Source of the DNA: an uncultured Oscillospiraceae bacterium
GTDB taxonomy: Bacteria; Bacillota; Clostridia; Oscillospirales; Ruminococcaceae
Assembly: GCA_900552845.1 (NCBI GenBank)
Contig: USBC01000077.1
Location: forward strand, 1-8,191
Length of the DNA stretch: 8,191 nt
Reading direction: 5' to 3'
The notes below the pieces were generated by a model. That model saw nothing but the letters and a program-made list of their open reading frames with translations, searched no databases and was not told the origin of the DNA. Below are positions 1 to 5,025 of the stretch, piece by piece; within the stretch, counting starts at the first letter, position 1, and the number at the start of each line of letters is the position of its first letter. The translations under genes were made by a program, and so were the position numbers.

Positions 1-1
1 A

Positions 2-316
2 AGCGGCAACCGAGTGGCAGGCATGATGTTCGGCCCCAAGCACGTCATTATCGTAGTCGGCGCCAATAAAATCTGTCTGGATCTCGACGAAGCCCTCAAA
101 CGTATCCGCAATGTGGCAGCACCGCTGAATTACATCCGGCACATCAACAAACACCATAACCGATATGACGAACTACCTTGTGTTCAGAAAGGCAAATGCT
201 TCGACTGCGTCCATCCGCGCAGTGCATGTCGGAAAATCGCCATCATGCGCGGCGAAGTCGAATTCAATGCCGACCGGACACATCTGCTGGTCGTAAACGA
301 CAATCTTGGTCTATAA
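2..316 (+). CDS. LUD-domain protein (LutC/YkgG-like), 3' end only
   Basis: This is the last ~104 residues of a LUD-domain (DUF162) protein, the family that includes the lactate-utilisation proteins LutB and LutC. The frame is open to the left window edge, so the start lies outside; the GTG at position 14 sits inside the conserved segment NRVAGMMFGPKHVIIVVG and is not a real start. What can be seen is the family's late glycine-rich strand (VIIVVGANKI), the helix DLDEALKRIRN, a cysteine cluster (C-x5-C-x2-C-x6-C, from CVQKGKC to SAC) and the usual ending LLVVNDNLGL, comparable to the ILVxEDLGF ending of relatives. LUD proteins act in oxidation of lactate or related substrates, but many single-gene members have no proven role. 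Only 6 bases separate its stop from the next ATG, with no Shine-Dalgarno in between. That and the base composition look unlike the genes to the right, so it probably comes from another genome. Confidence 0.75.
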   Translation, partial: SGNRVAGMMFGPKHVIIVVGANKICLDLDEALKRIRNVAAPLNYIRHINKHHNRYDELPCVQKGKCFDCVHPRSACRKIAIMRGEVEFNADRTHLLVVNDNLGL

Positions 317-322
317 CTTATT

Positions 323-811
323 ATGAATAAAAAAGTAATCATCATCGGCGGCGAAGGCAACGGCGGCGTGATCTATCCCGAACTGCACTACGGCCGCGAC
401 GCGCTGGTGGGCGTGGCGCTGTTCCTGACCTATCTGGCGCAGACAGGGCTGAGGATGACCGCATTGCGTGCCACCTACCCCGCCTACTACGCGTCGAAGA
501 ACAAGATCGCCCTAACGCCGGCCATCGATGTGGATAAAGTCCTGCGTGAGATAAAGGATCGTTATGCCGGTGAACAGGTGAACGATATAGACGGCGTGAA
601 AATCGATTTCGCGGAGAATTGGGTGCACCTGCGCAAGTCCAATACCGAGCCGATCATCCGCATCTATACCGAGGCACGGTCGATGGCCGAAGCCGATGCG
701 CTGGCGCAGCGGTTCATAGCCCAGCTCCTCCACAGCATCCATTACTCGACTGGTTACTTCGGGACTGACATACCTGGTCCGGTTCAGAACATGGGAGACC
801 GTAGTGGCTGA
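323..811 (+). pseudogene. glmM: Chimeric ORF carrying the C-terminal part of phosphoglucosamine mutase (GlmM)
   Basis: The 162-codon open frame is not a natural gene. Residues from about 9 to 135 match the end of a Bacteroidota-type phosphoglucosamine/phosphomannomutase: GGEGNGGVIYP (the sugar-binding GEGxGG loop of domain 3), HYGRDALVG, LTPAIDVD, NDIDGVKIDF and WVHLRKSNTEPIIRIY, the phosphate-binding loop of domain 4 (RxSNTEP). GlmM converts glucosamine-6-phosphate to glucosamine-1-phosphate for UDP-GlcNAc synthesis. The catalytic serine and metal-binding domains, roughly the first two thirds of a ~460-residue enzyme, are missing. The first codons (MNKKVIIIGG) look like the start of another protein, for example a Rossmann-fold oxidoreductase, joined within the shared IIGG codons (341-352). 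After about position 727 the frame reads through the antisense of a lacI-like gene to a chance stop. It cannot encode a working mutase. Confidence 0.8.
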
Positions 812-850
812 GACACCGCTGGCTTTTGCAATATCATATATTGTTGCCAT
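710..850 (-). pseudogene. LacI-family transcriptional repressor, N-terminal DNA-binding fragment
   Basis: Reading leftwards from the ATG at 850-848, about 47 codons encode a textbook LacI-family DNA-binding head. It contains the helix-turn-helix TIYDIAKASGVSATTVSHVLN (residues 3-23 or so), then RYVSPEVTSRVMDAVEELGYEP, which covers helix 3 and the hinge entry. The ribosome binding site GAGGAG lies 5 to 6 bases before the ATG. Full proteins are about 330-340 residues, so the whole ligand-binding domain is absent. After Pro47, where relatives usually have Asn, the frame continues into the antisense of the GlmM fragment and has no further similarity I can see. LacI-family members usually control sugar-use genes, but the target here is unknown because the operon is lost. 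The good Shine-Dalgarno suggests that this piece belongs with the Gram-positive sequence to its right. Confidence 0.8.
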
Positions 851-949
851 AATACTCCTCGATGTTATGCTATGTTTTCTCTTCTCTTTTCTTTTACTCT
901 ATGACTTTCGGCTGATCTTTGTCCGACTGAACTGTTTCCTTTCTTTTAA

Positions 950-978
950 ATTATACTTTATCTTGCTCAGCTTTCAAA
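950..978 (-). promoter_or_regulatory. Weak candidate promoter for the lacI-like fragment
   Basis: On the minus strand a perfect TATAAT (955-950) overlaps the stop codon of the GNAT gene, with TTTGAA (978-973) 17 bases upstream as a poor -35. It would give a leader of roughly 90 bases. Bases 851-950 are T-rich on the plus strand; I see neither a clear LacI-type palindromic operator nor a terminator hairpin for the GNAT gene in them. Confidence 0.25.
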
Positions 979-1685
979 AGAGCGTATCTCTTACGGGATT
1001 CTTTTACATCAAAAACCGCACATACGGCTATGCCCAGAATTGCGCCGATCAAGGCGGTGATCCACCGACTGATACTAAATACGGAGCCGGCTACAACACC
1101 TAATCCTAACCCCAGCAAAAGACCGACCTTTACCAACGTGCGGGGTTTTGCTTCGCTGCACCATATTTCAGTATCGGAATCTTTATTATGCTCATGCTCT
1201 ACCCAATGACCAAAGCCGCTTTTTCTTAGCAGACCGTGGAATATTTCATCTCCCTTTGCAGGGTGTGCCAGCATAATTGTTACATTTTTATTCGCAAATG
1301 CCCACCCACGCAGGGTATTCAATGCCTCAGTCATATATCCTCTTCGACGGTAGGCTGGTTTGATAAAGCCATTCAACTCCACGGCTTCTGTATCACTGGG
1401 ACGGTCCAAAAAGTAAAGATATCCAACCAAATGCTTATCTTCCTTTTCTGTAATAATCCAAAGAGTATGAAATGACATATATTCAGGATCTGCCATCATC
1501 TTTTCATATTGCTCTTTTCCCAGCTTTGCCCATTCACCATATTTGGCATAATCATCTGCTACCAAGGAAAAGCTGCGGCACAATTCATTAGGGTCATTTT
1601 GCAGCAGAAGCATTTGCTCAGGAAGCAAAGGGTACAGAATCAAATTCTTGGTTTCAAGCTGCGGCTGCTTATCCTTTTTTCTCAT
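951..1685 (-). CDS. GNAT acetyltransferase (RimJ/RimL-like) with C-terminal membrane hairpin
   Basis: The 244-residue protein begins with a GNAT N-acetyltransferase domain of the RimJ/RimL type (about residues 8-180). The opening LETKNLILYPL matches the family's LETxRLxLRPL start. The acetyl-CoA site is ELNGFIKPAYRRRGYMTEAL (104-122), with the R-R-R-G-Y pyrophosphate-binding turn. A late strand and helix (FHGLLRKSGFGHW) complete the fold. The family moves an acetyl group from acetyl-CoA to an amine; the substrate cannot be read from the sequence. The C-terminus is unusual: residues 186-205 (glycine-rich, LLLGLGLGVVAG) and 209-227 form two hydrophobic segments with a very short turn, followed by a charged tail, so the enzyme is probably held at the membrane. 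I chose the ATG at 1685 because GGAGG lies 6 bases upstream (1696-1692); an ATG 10 codons further up lacks this. It is transcribed from its own promoter, divergently from the permease. Confidence 0.85.
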   Translation of the reverse strand: MRKKDKQPQLETKNLILYPLLPEQMLLLQNDPNELCRSFSLVADDYAKYGEWAKLGKEQYEKMMADPEYMSFHTLWIITEKEDKHLVGYLYFLDRPSDTEAVELNGFIKPAYRRRGYMTEALNTLRGWAFANKNVTIMLAHPAKGDEIFHGLLRKSGFGHWVEHEHNKDSDTEIWCSEAKPRTLVKVGLLLGLGLGVVAGSVFSISRWITALIGAILGIAVCAVFDVKESRKRYALLKAEQDKV

Positions 1686-1735
1686 GGAATTCCTCCGATA
1701 ATTTGTTCTCCTCAAGGGGATTCTCTCTTAACTCT

Positions 1736-1764
1736 ATTATAGTTTATCTGATAAATGAAATCAA
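1736..1764 (-). promoter_or_regulatory. Sigma-A-type promoter of the GNAT gene
   Basis: On the minus strand TTGATT (1764-1759) and TATAAT (1741-1736) are separated by exactly 17 bases. Transcription would begin near 1729, giving a leader of about 45 bases before the ATG at 1685, with the GGAGG ribosome site at 1696-1692. Confidence 0.7.
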
Positions 1765-1940
1765 TTTATAGCGTCACTTTTTACTCTCTATACACAATGC
1801 CCAGTTTTTTGTGCGTATCTTTTTTACTTTTGCTCATGCAAATGCCAGCTAAAAATATTTGAACGCCTTAAATGCGCAATTATTAAAGTAACGATGTAAA
1901 TATGCAACAAAATTATTTCCTCTTTATACCAATTCCCGTT
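1765..1940. other. AT-rich intergenic stretch without a gene
   Basis: This is the central part of the ~380-base divergent region between the GNAT gene and the permease. I see no credible coding frame, RNA gene or long repeat. A short imperfect arm pair (CACAA near 1793 with TTGTG near 1809) is followed by a T run, but no plus-strand gene lies upstream for it to terminate. It may only carry upstream promoter elements. Confidence 0.4.
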
Positions 1941-1970
1941 TTGACTTGATAATAACATAAATGGTATGAT
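1941..1970 (+). promoter_or_regulatory. Promoter of the NCS2 permease
   Basis: TTGACT (1941-1946) and TATGAT (1965-1970) are separated by 18 bases on the plus strand. This predicts a start near 1976-1978 and an untranslated leader of nearly 90 bases. It is the only good promoter match I found upstream of the permease. Confidence 0.65.
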
Positions 1971-1973
1971 GCA

Positions 1974-2039
1974 TTTGGCTGGTGGATCTTTGGCACAGAG
2001 AGAAACAAAAGAGTGATTTAAACCAGTCAAAAATTTTTT
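1974..2039 (+). promoter_or_regulatory. Structured permease leader: long-range stem followed by a T run
   Basis: TTTGGCTGGT (1974-1983) can pair with ACCAGTCAAA (2022-2031) over ten positions with one G-U wobble. The right arm is followed two bases later by six T (2034-2039). The 38 enclosed bases could form a further short stem (TCTTT 1987-1991 with AAAGA 2008-2012) around a purine-rich loop containing CACAGAGAGA. The arrangement resembles a leader that can stop transcription ahead of the permease start. The loop faintly recalls the PyrR-binding consensus core, but the 3' part does not fit. The predicted transcription start would cut the first few bases from the left arm, leaving at least seven pairs. 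Confidence 0.35.
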
Positions 2040-2064
2040 GTAGAGATAGAAAAAGGAGGTTACT

Positions 2065-3438
2065 ATGTATCAGCCTGAACAGCCGGTATTCGATCAAAAA
2101 ATCGAATCCAACATTGAGATCACCTACGGTATTGAAGATGTTCCGAAGCCTTGGTGGAAATCTCTCTACTTTGCCGTCCAGATTACTCTGGTAGACTTTA
2201 CCCCCTTCGTATGGGGCGGTATGTTTGTCTCTCTGGCGGGTTTGGATGCTGCTACCGTTCTGCCCACGATGATCAGCGCATGTTTCCTGGTAATGGGTAT
2301 CTGTACCTTACTCCAGACCACCATTGGCAACCGTCTGCCCATCGTGCAGGGACCGTCGGCTTCTCTCGCTTCCTCCATGGGCAGCGTAGCTGCCACTTAT
2401 GGTCTGCCTGCCGTCTGGGGCTCCGTCATCGTTGGCGGTGCACTGGAGGCTCTGCTGGGCGGTACCCGAATTATGAGTAAGATCCGCAAGTTCCTCCCCC
2501 CTGTTGTAGTTGGTTCCGTAGTAGCAGCTATCGGTTATGTAGCTGCCAGAATTGCTGTACAGTGGACATTCTCCGCACAGGATTCCAAGAGCCTTATCTT
2601 GGCGCTTATCGCCTTCCTTCTTGCTTTGGTTCTGAAGTTCCGCGGTGGTAAGGGACTGCTTTCTCAGGGCTTTATTCTCATCACTGTTGTTATCGTTGGT
2701 GTAATTGGAGCTTCCGCACTTGGCATGTTCAACTGGACTGCTGTTCATAATGCGCCTTGGTTCGCATTGCCCAAGCTGTTCCCCTTCACCAATCTGGAGG
2801 GTCAAAGCGGATCTACCATCGCTTTTGTCGGCGCTGCCATTGTTGGCGGCTTCTCCGGCTATATTGCTTCCATGTTCGAATCGGTTGGTGACTATGCCGC
2901 TACCTGCGCTGCCTGTGATGAAGTCTATCGCATTAAGCACATCGACCGCGGTATCTTTGCCGAGGGTCTTGGCTGCGTGATCTCCGCCTTCTTCGGCGGT
3001 TTGCCCTGCACCAGTTACACCCAGAACATCGGCATCATCTCCGCTACCGGTGTATGCTCTCGCCGCGTAACTCAAATTGCCGGATTTATCTTCTTGGCTT
3101 ATGGCCTTTGCCCCAAGTTGGCATACATTCTTTCCGGTATCCCCCGCTCTGTTATCGGTGCTGTATTCCTTATCTCTGCTGCTACCATCATGTTCTCCGG
3201 TATTGACTCTATCATCAGTGATAAGCGTACACTGCGCAACACCTTGGTTGCCGGTACTACATTGGCTTTGGCTATTATGCTGCCTTACCATTGCGCTTCC
3301 ACCTATAGCGCTTGGGCTAAGAGCCTGCCTCCTTTCCTGAACATGCTTTGCACCTCTACAGTATTTATCGCAGTAGTTGCTGGCGTAGTTCTCAACCTTA
3401 TCCTCAACTATGCACTGAAGGATAAGAATGAAAAATAA
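2065..3438 (+). CDS. NCS2-family nucleobase (xanthine/uracil-type) permease
   Basis: A 457-residue integral membrane transporter of the nucleobase-cation symporter-2 family, importing a purine or pyrimidine base together with cations across the cytoplasmic membrane. Many hydrophobic segments cover residues ~33-450. Family landmarks are QGPSAS (95-100), the segment with the essential glutamate FESVGDYAA (E272) and the signature Q-N-x-G-x4-T-G at 320-329. A glutamine at the first signature position is typical of xanthine/urate carriers (XanQ, PbuX), whereas UraA has glutamate there, so a purine substrate is more likely than uracil; this is inference. The AAAGGAGG ribosome site lies six bases before the ATG. 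It is transcribed alone from its own promoter through a structured leader and converges on the SpoIIM-like gene. Length and motifs are complete. Its many C- and T-ending codons suggest good expression. Confidence 0.9.
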   Translation: MYQPEQPVFDQKIESNIEITYGIEDVPKPWWKSLYFAVQITLVDFTPFVWGGMFVSLAGLDAATVLPTMISACFLVMGICTLLQTTIGNRLPIVQGPSASLASSMGSVAATYGLPAVWGSVIVGGALEALLGGTRIMSKIRKFLPPVVVGSVVAAIGYVAARIAVQWTFSAQDSKSLILALIAFLLALVLKFRGGKGLLSQGFILITVVIVGVIGASALGMFNWTAVHNAPWFALPKLFPFTNLEGQSGSTIAFVGAAIVGGFSGYIASMFESVGDYAATCAACDEVYRIKHIDRGIFAEGLGCVISAFFGGLPCTSYTQNIGIISATGVCSRRVTQIAGFIFLAYGLCPKLAYILSGIPRSVIGAVFLISAATIMFSGIDSIISDKRTLRNTLVAGTTLALAIMLPYHCASTYSAWAKSLPPFLNMLCTSTVFIAVVAGVVLNLILNYALKDKNEK

Positions 3439-3470
3439 TTCTCCTCCCCCTCAATGTAAATCCATACAGC

Positions 3471-3503
3471 ACAAGACCCTTCCCTTTTTGGGGAGGGTCT
3501 TGT
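3471..3503. terminator. Strong hairpin between convergent genes
   Basis: ACAAGACCCTTCCC (3471-3484) pairs with GGGGAGGGTCTTGT (3490-3503): 14 pairs with one G-U wobble, loop TTTTT. It sits between the permease stop (3438, plus) and the SpoIIM-like stop (3505, minus) with one base to spare, as expected of a shared terminator. Neither side has a clear T run after the stem, so it may act mainly by protecting 3' ends or with help from other factors. Confidence 0.65.
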
Positions 3504-3504
3504 C

Positions 3505-4098
3505 TCACGCAATAATACCAGATGACAGTTTTATCTGCATCACGGTTTGCAGCAAAGCGCCGGCTGCAAAAAGGACTGCCCCTACCACCCATAGCAGCGC
3601 TTGCGTGATGTTCTCACCGCCTGATAACCGTTTTAAATCGGATTGAGCGGTATTACAAAGTAGTATTATTGCTGCAAGCTGTACTGTTTTGGGGAGTATG
3701 TTACTCATCAAAATGTATGTTAGTCCTTTCCAGCCAAGCAGCATCAGAAGAAAAGTAATGATTGCGCCCTGCCCTACCCCAAACAGAATCGGAGTCGCAA
3801 GGATCAATGGATTTCCCCACAGGCATCGGGCTGCAATCAATAGATAAAGCACTATAATTGCAGCATATAGAAGCTTCTCTCGCCATAGTGTCCATAAACC
3901 GTGCTTTGGAAGGATTGCAAGCTGGTTTAACAATATTCGGAATGGAATTGACTCAGAACCGCATATCACAGCAGCCAGGCTGCCTAAAATCAATCCTATT
4001 CCAAAATATAAGAGATATTTGATGGTGGATTTGCGAGCCTGCCACAGACTCTTTATTTGCTTTCGCACCAAATGATTGCTTTTTCTTCTAACCGGCAT
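3505..4098 (-). CDS. SpoIIM-like (stage II sporulation protein M family) membrane protein
   Basis: A 197-residue protein with a basic N-terminus (to ~26) and about five membrane segments (28-47, 77-94, 98-122, 124-148, 167-187). The middle part GAIITFLLMLLGWKGLTYIL followed by NILPK closely parallels Bacillus SpoIIM, as I remember it, around its GWKG and VLPQN motifs, including the conserved glycine, WKG and Leu-Pro. In spore formers SpoIIM is part of the DMP complex with SpoIID and SpoIIP, which remodels peptidoglycan during engulfment. Other members of the family are membrane proteins of unknown role, so this one may not be the engulfment protein; I therefore give no symbol. GGAGG lies eight bases before the ATG at 4098. 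The gene starts 21 bases after the TIGR04086 stop and is last in the yajC operon, ending directly at the shared terminator. Confidence 0.65.
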   Translation of the reverse strand: MPVRRKSNHLVRKQIKSLWQARKSTIKYLLYFGIGLILGSLAAVICGSESIPFRILLNQLAILPKHGLWTLWREKLLYAAIIVLYLLIAARCLWGNPLILATPILFGVGQGAIITFLLMLLGWKGLTYILMSNILPKTVQLAAIILLCNTAQSDLKRLSGGENITQALLWVVGAVLFAAGALLQTVMQIKLSSGIIA

Positions 4099-4119
4099 TT
4101 ATCAATCCTCCATATTTCT

Positions 4120-4551
4120 CTAACGATGTTTTTTGCGTGGCGTTTTTGGTTTTGAGCGGCGATTAACCGCCAGAATGCAGCCCACTGCTCCGCTTGCCAG
4201 CATCATCAGGCATTTGTACACTGCCAGCAGTCCCACCTCGTTCTCCGGCATCATCAGCAAGACCGCAAGCAGCGCCAGATACATCAGTCCGCCTGTCAAT
4301 GCGCCGTTTGCCATTCCGTTCTGTCGCAGATGTCGTCCGCAGCGATAGCCTGCCAGCAGGGTTCCTGCCACAAGTGAAAGCGTAACTAACGGTGCTGTCA
4401 TTCCGTTTGGAATGTCCTGAGCACTCATTATCATTGCAAAAACAGCAAGAAGCACCAGCACGGCAATAATACCTATTCCGGCGCTTATTGCAATTACTTG
4501 CAGTTGCGTTTCTCCCTTTCCTGCGTGTCCTTTTTCTCTGTTTTGGGGCAT
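4120..4551 (-). CDS. TIGR04086/YrzE-family four-helix membrane protein
   Basis: A 143-residue membrane protein with a polar basic head, four hydrophobic segments (about 18-42, 53-70, 82-101, 106-128) and a basic tail (RRSKPKTPRKKHR). The loop AGYRCGRHLRQNGMANGALTGG (67-88) carries the R/G/N pattern of the TIGR04086 family, often found beside yajC in Clostridia; its function is unknown. I chose the ATG at 4551 because GGGAGG lies seven bases upstream; the in-frame ATG five codons earlier lies within that ribosome site and hairpin. Its ribosome site forms the distal arm of a long hairpin after yajC, so translation or transcription of this gene may be controlled there. It is followed after 21 bases by the SpoIIM-like gene. 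Confidence 0.8.
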   Translation of the reverse strand: MPQNREKGHAGKGETQLQVIAISAGIGIIAVLVLLAVFAMIMSAQDIPNGMTAPLVTLSLVAGTLLAGYRCGRHLRQNGMANGALTGGLMYLALLAVLLMMPENEVGLLAVYKCLMMLASGAVGCILAVNRRSKPKTPRKKHR

Positions 4552-4602
4552 AAAAATACCTCCCATCCGGATTGACTATTCAATCCTATGATGGGAGGTA
4601 TT
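4552..4602 (-). terminator. Hairpin after yajC that also buries the next gene's ribosome binding site
   Basis: A perfect 13-base inverted repeat, AATACCTCCCATC (4555-4567) and GATGGGAGGTATT (4590-4602), encloses a second perfect 7-base stem, GGATTGA (4569-4575) and TCAATCC (4580-4586), with loop CTAT. On the minus strand it begins 13 bases after the yajC stop and is followed by five T, so it looks like an intrinsic terminator. The last arm contains GGGAGG, the ribosome site of the TIGR04086 gene, and the ATG follows the T run immediately. Confidence 0.75.
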
Positions 4603-4615
4603 ATTTTAGAATAGA

Positions 4616-4927
4616 TTACTTCGGCTCGGCAGTAGTGTTTTTGCCGCTGATCGCCCAACGAGCCAGACGAATCTTTGAGCGGTCACTACCTGTTTCAATA
4701 ACGAGAGAATCCTCTTTCATGCTGACGATGATACCAATAATGCCGCCAATGGTGACGATTTCATCACCGACCTGCAGCTCACTGCGCATTTTGGCAGTCT
4801 CTTTATCCTTTTTCCGCTGAGGACGGATAATGAAGAACCAAAAGACAACAATGATCAACGCCATCATGATGATGGAAGACCACATGGAACCGGAACCGGC
4901 AGCAGTTTCAAGAAAAGCAAAGTTCAT
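4616..4927 (-). CDS. yajC: YajC, preprotein translocase accessory subunit
   Basis: A 103-residue YajC protein, the small partner of the SecDF complex at the Sec translocon. One membrane helix (about 15-34) is followed by the invariant FFIIRPQRKK (31-40) and a small cytoplasmic domain with VGDEIVTIGGIIG (53-65), both family hallmarks. The ATG at 4927 is preceded by GGAGG at 4942-4938; an upstream in-frame ATG at 4990 lies within the promoter and would add 21 non-family residues. The gene has its own promoter after tgt and is followed by the hairpin and the TIGR04086 gene. SecD and SecF, its usual downstream partners, do not follow here. Confidence 0.93.
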   Translation of the reverse strand: MNFAFLETAAGSGSMWSSIIMMALIIVVFWFFIIRPQRKKDKETAKMRSELQVGDEIVTIGGIIGIIVSMKEDSLVIETGSDRSKIRLARWAISGKNTTAEPK

Positions 4928-4961
4928 TTTATTATATCCTCCAAAAAAGTCTTTACAAAAT

Positions 4962-4990
4962 ATTATAGAGAGTTTTTGCTCAATTTGCAA
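4962..4990 (-). promoter_or_regulatory. Promoter of the yajC operon
   Basis: On the minus strand TTGCAA (4990-4985) and TATAAT (4967-4962) are separated by exactly 17 bases. It lies in the 98-base gap after tgt and gives a short leader of about 30 bases that contains the GGAGG site of yajC. Expression of yajC would then be partly independent of queA-tgt. Confidence 0.7.
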
Positions 4991-5025
4991 GTAAAATCCC
5001 GATAAAATTCAGAAAAAACAATTTT

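Noticed and set aside
323..811. Treating the 162-codon frame as a novel short protein
   Set aside because: Its centre is clearly the GlmM C-terminus and both ends are explained by foreign joins, so novelty is not supported.
512..850. Taking the whole 112-codon minus frame as a small LacI-like regulator
   Set aside because: Only the first ~47 codons have LacI features; the rest is the antisense of the GlmM fragment.
1824..2030. A 68-codon minus frame in the divergent intergenic region
   Set aside because: No ribosome site, unconvincing composition, and it overlaps the permease promoter and leader.
1971..2064. Classical purine riboswitch upstream of the permease
   Set aside because: I could not find the conserved three-way-junction core or its paired loops; the leader after the predicted start is also rather short.
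2308..3291. A 327-codon open frame antisense to the permease
   Set aside because: It runs across the permease codons, has low-complexity polar composition and no family features, while the sense strand has complete NCS2 motifs and a strong ribosome site. It is a shadow frame.
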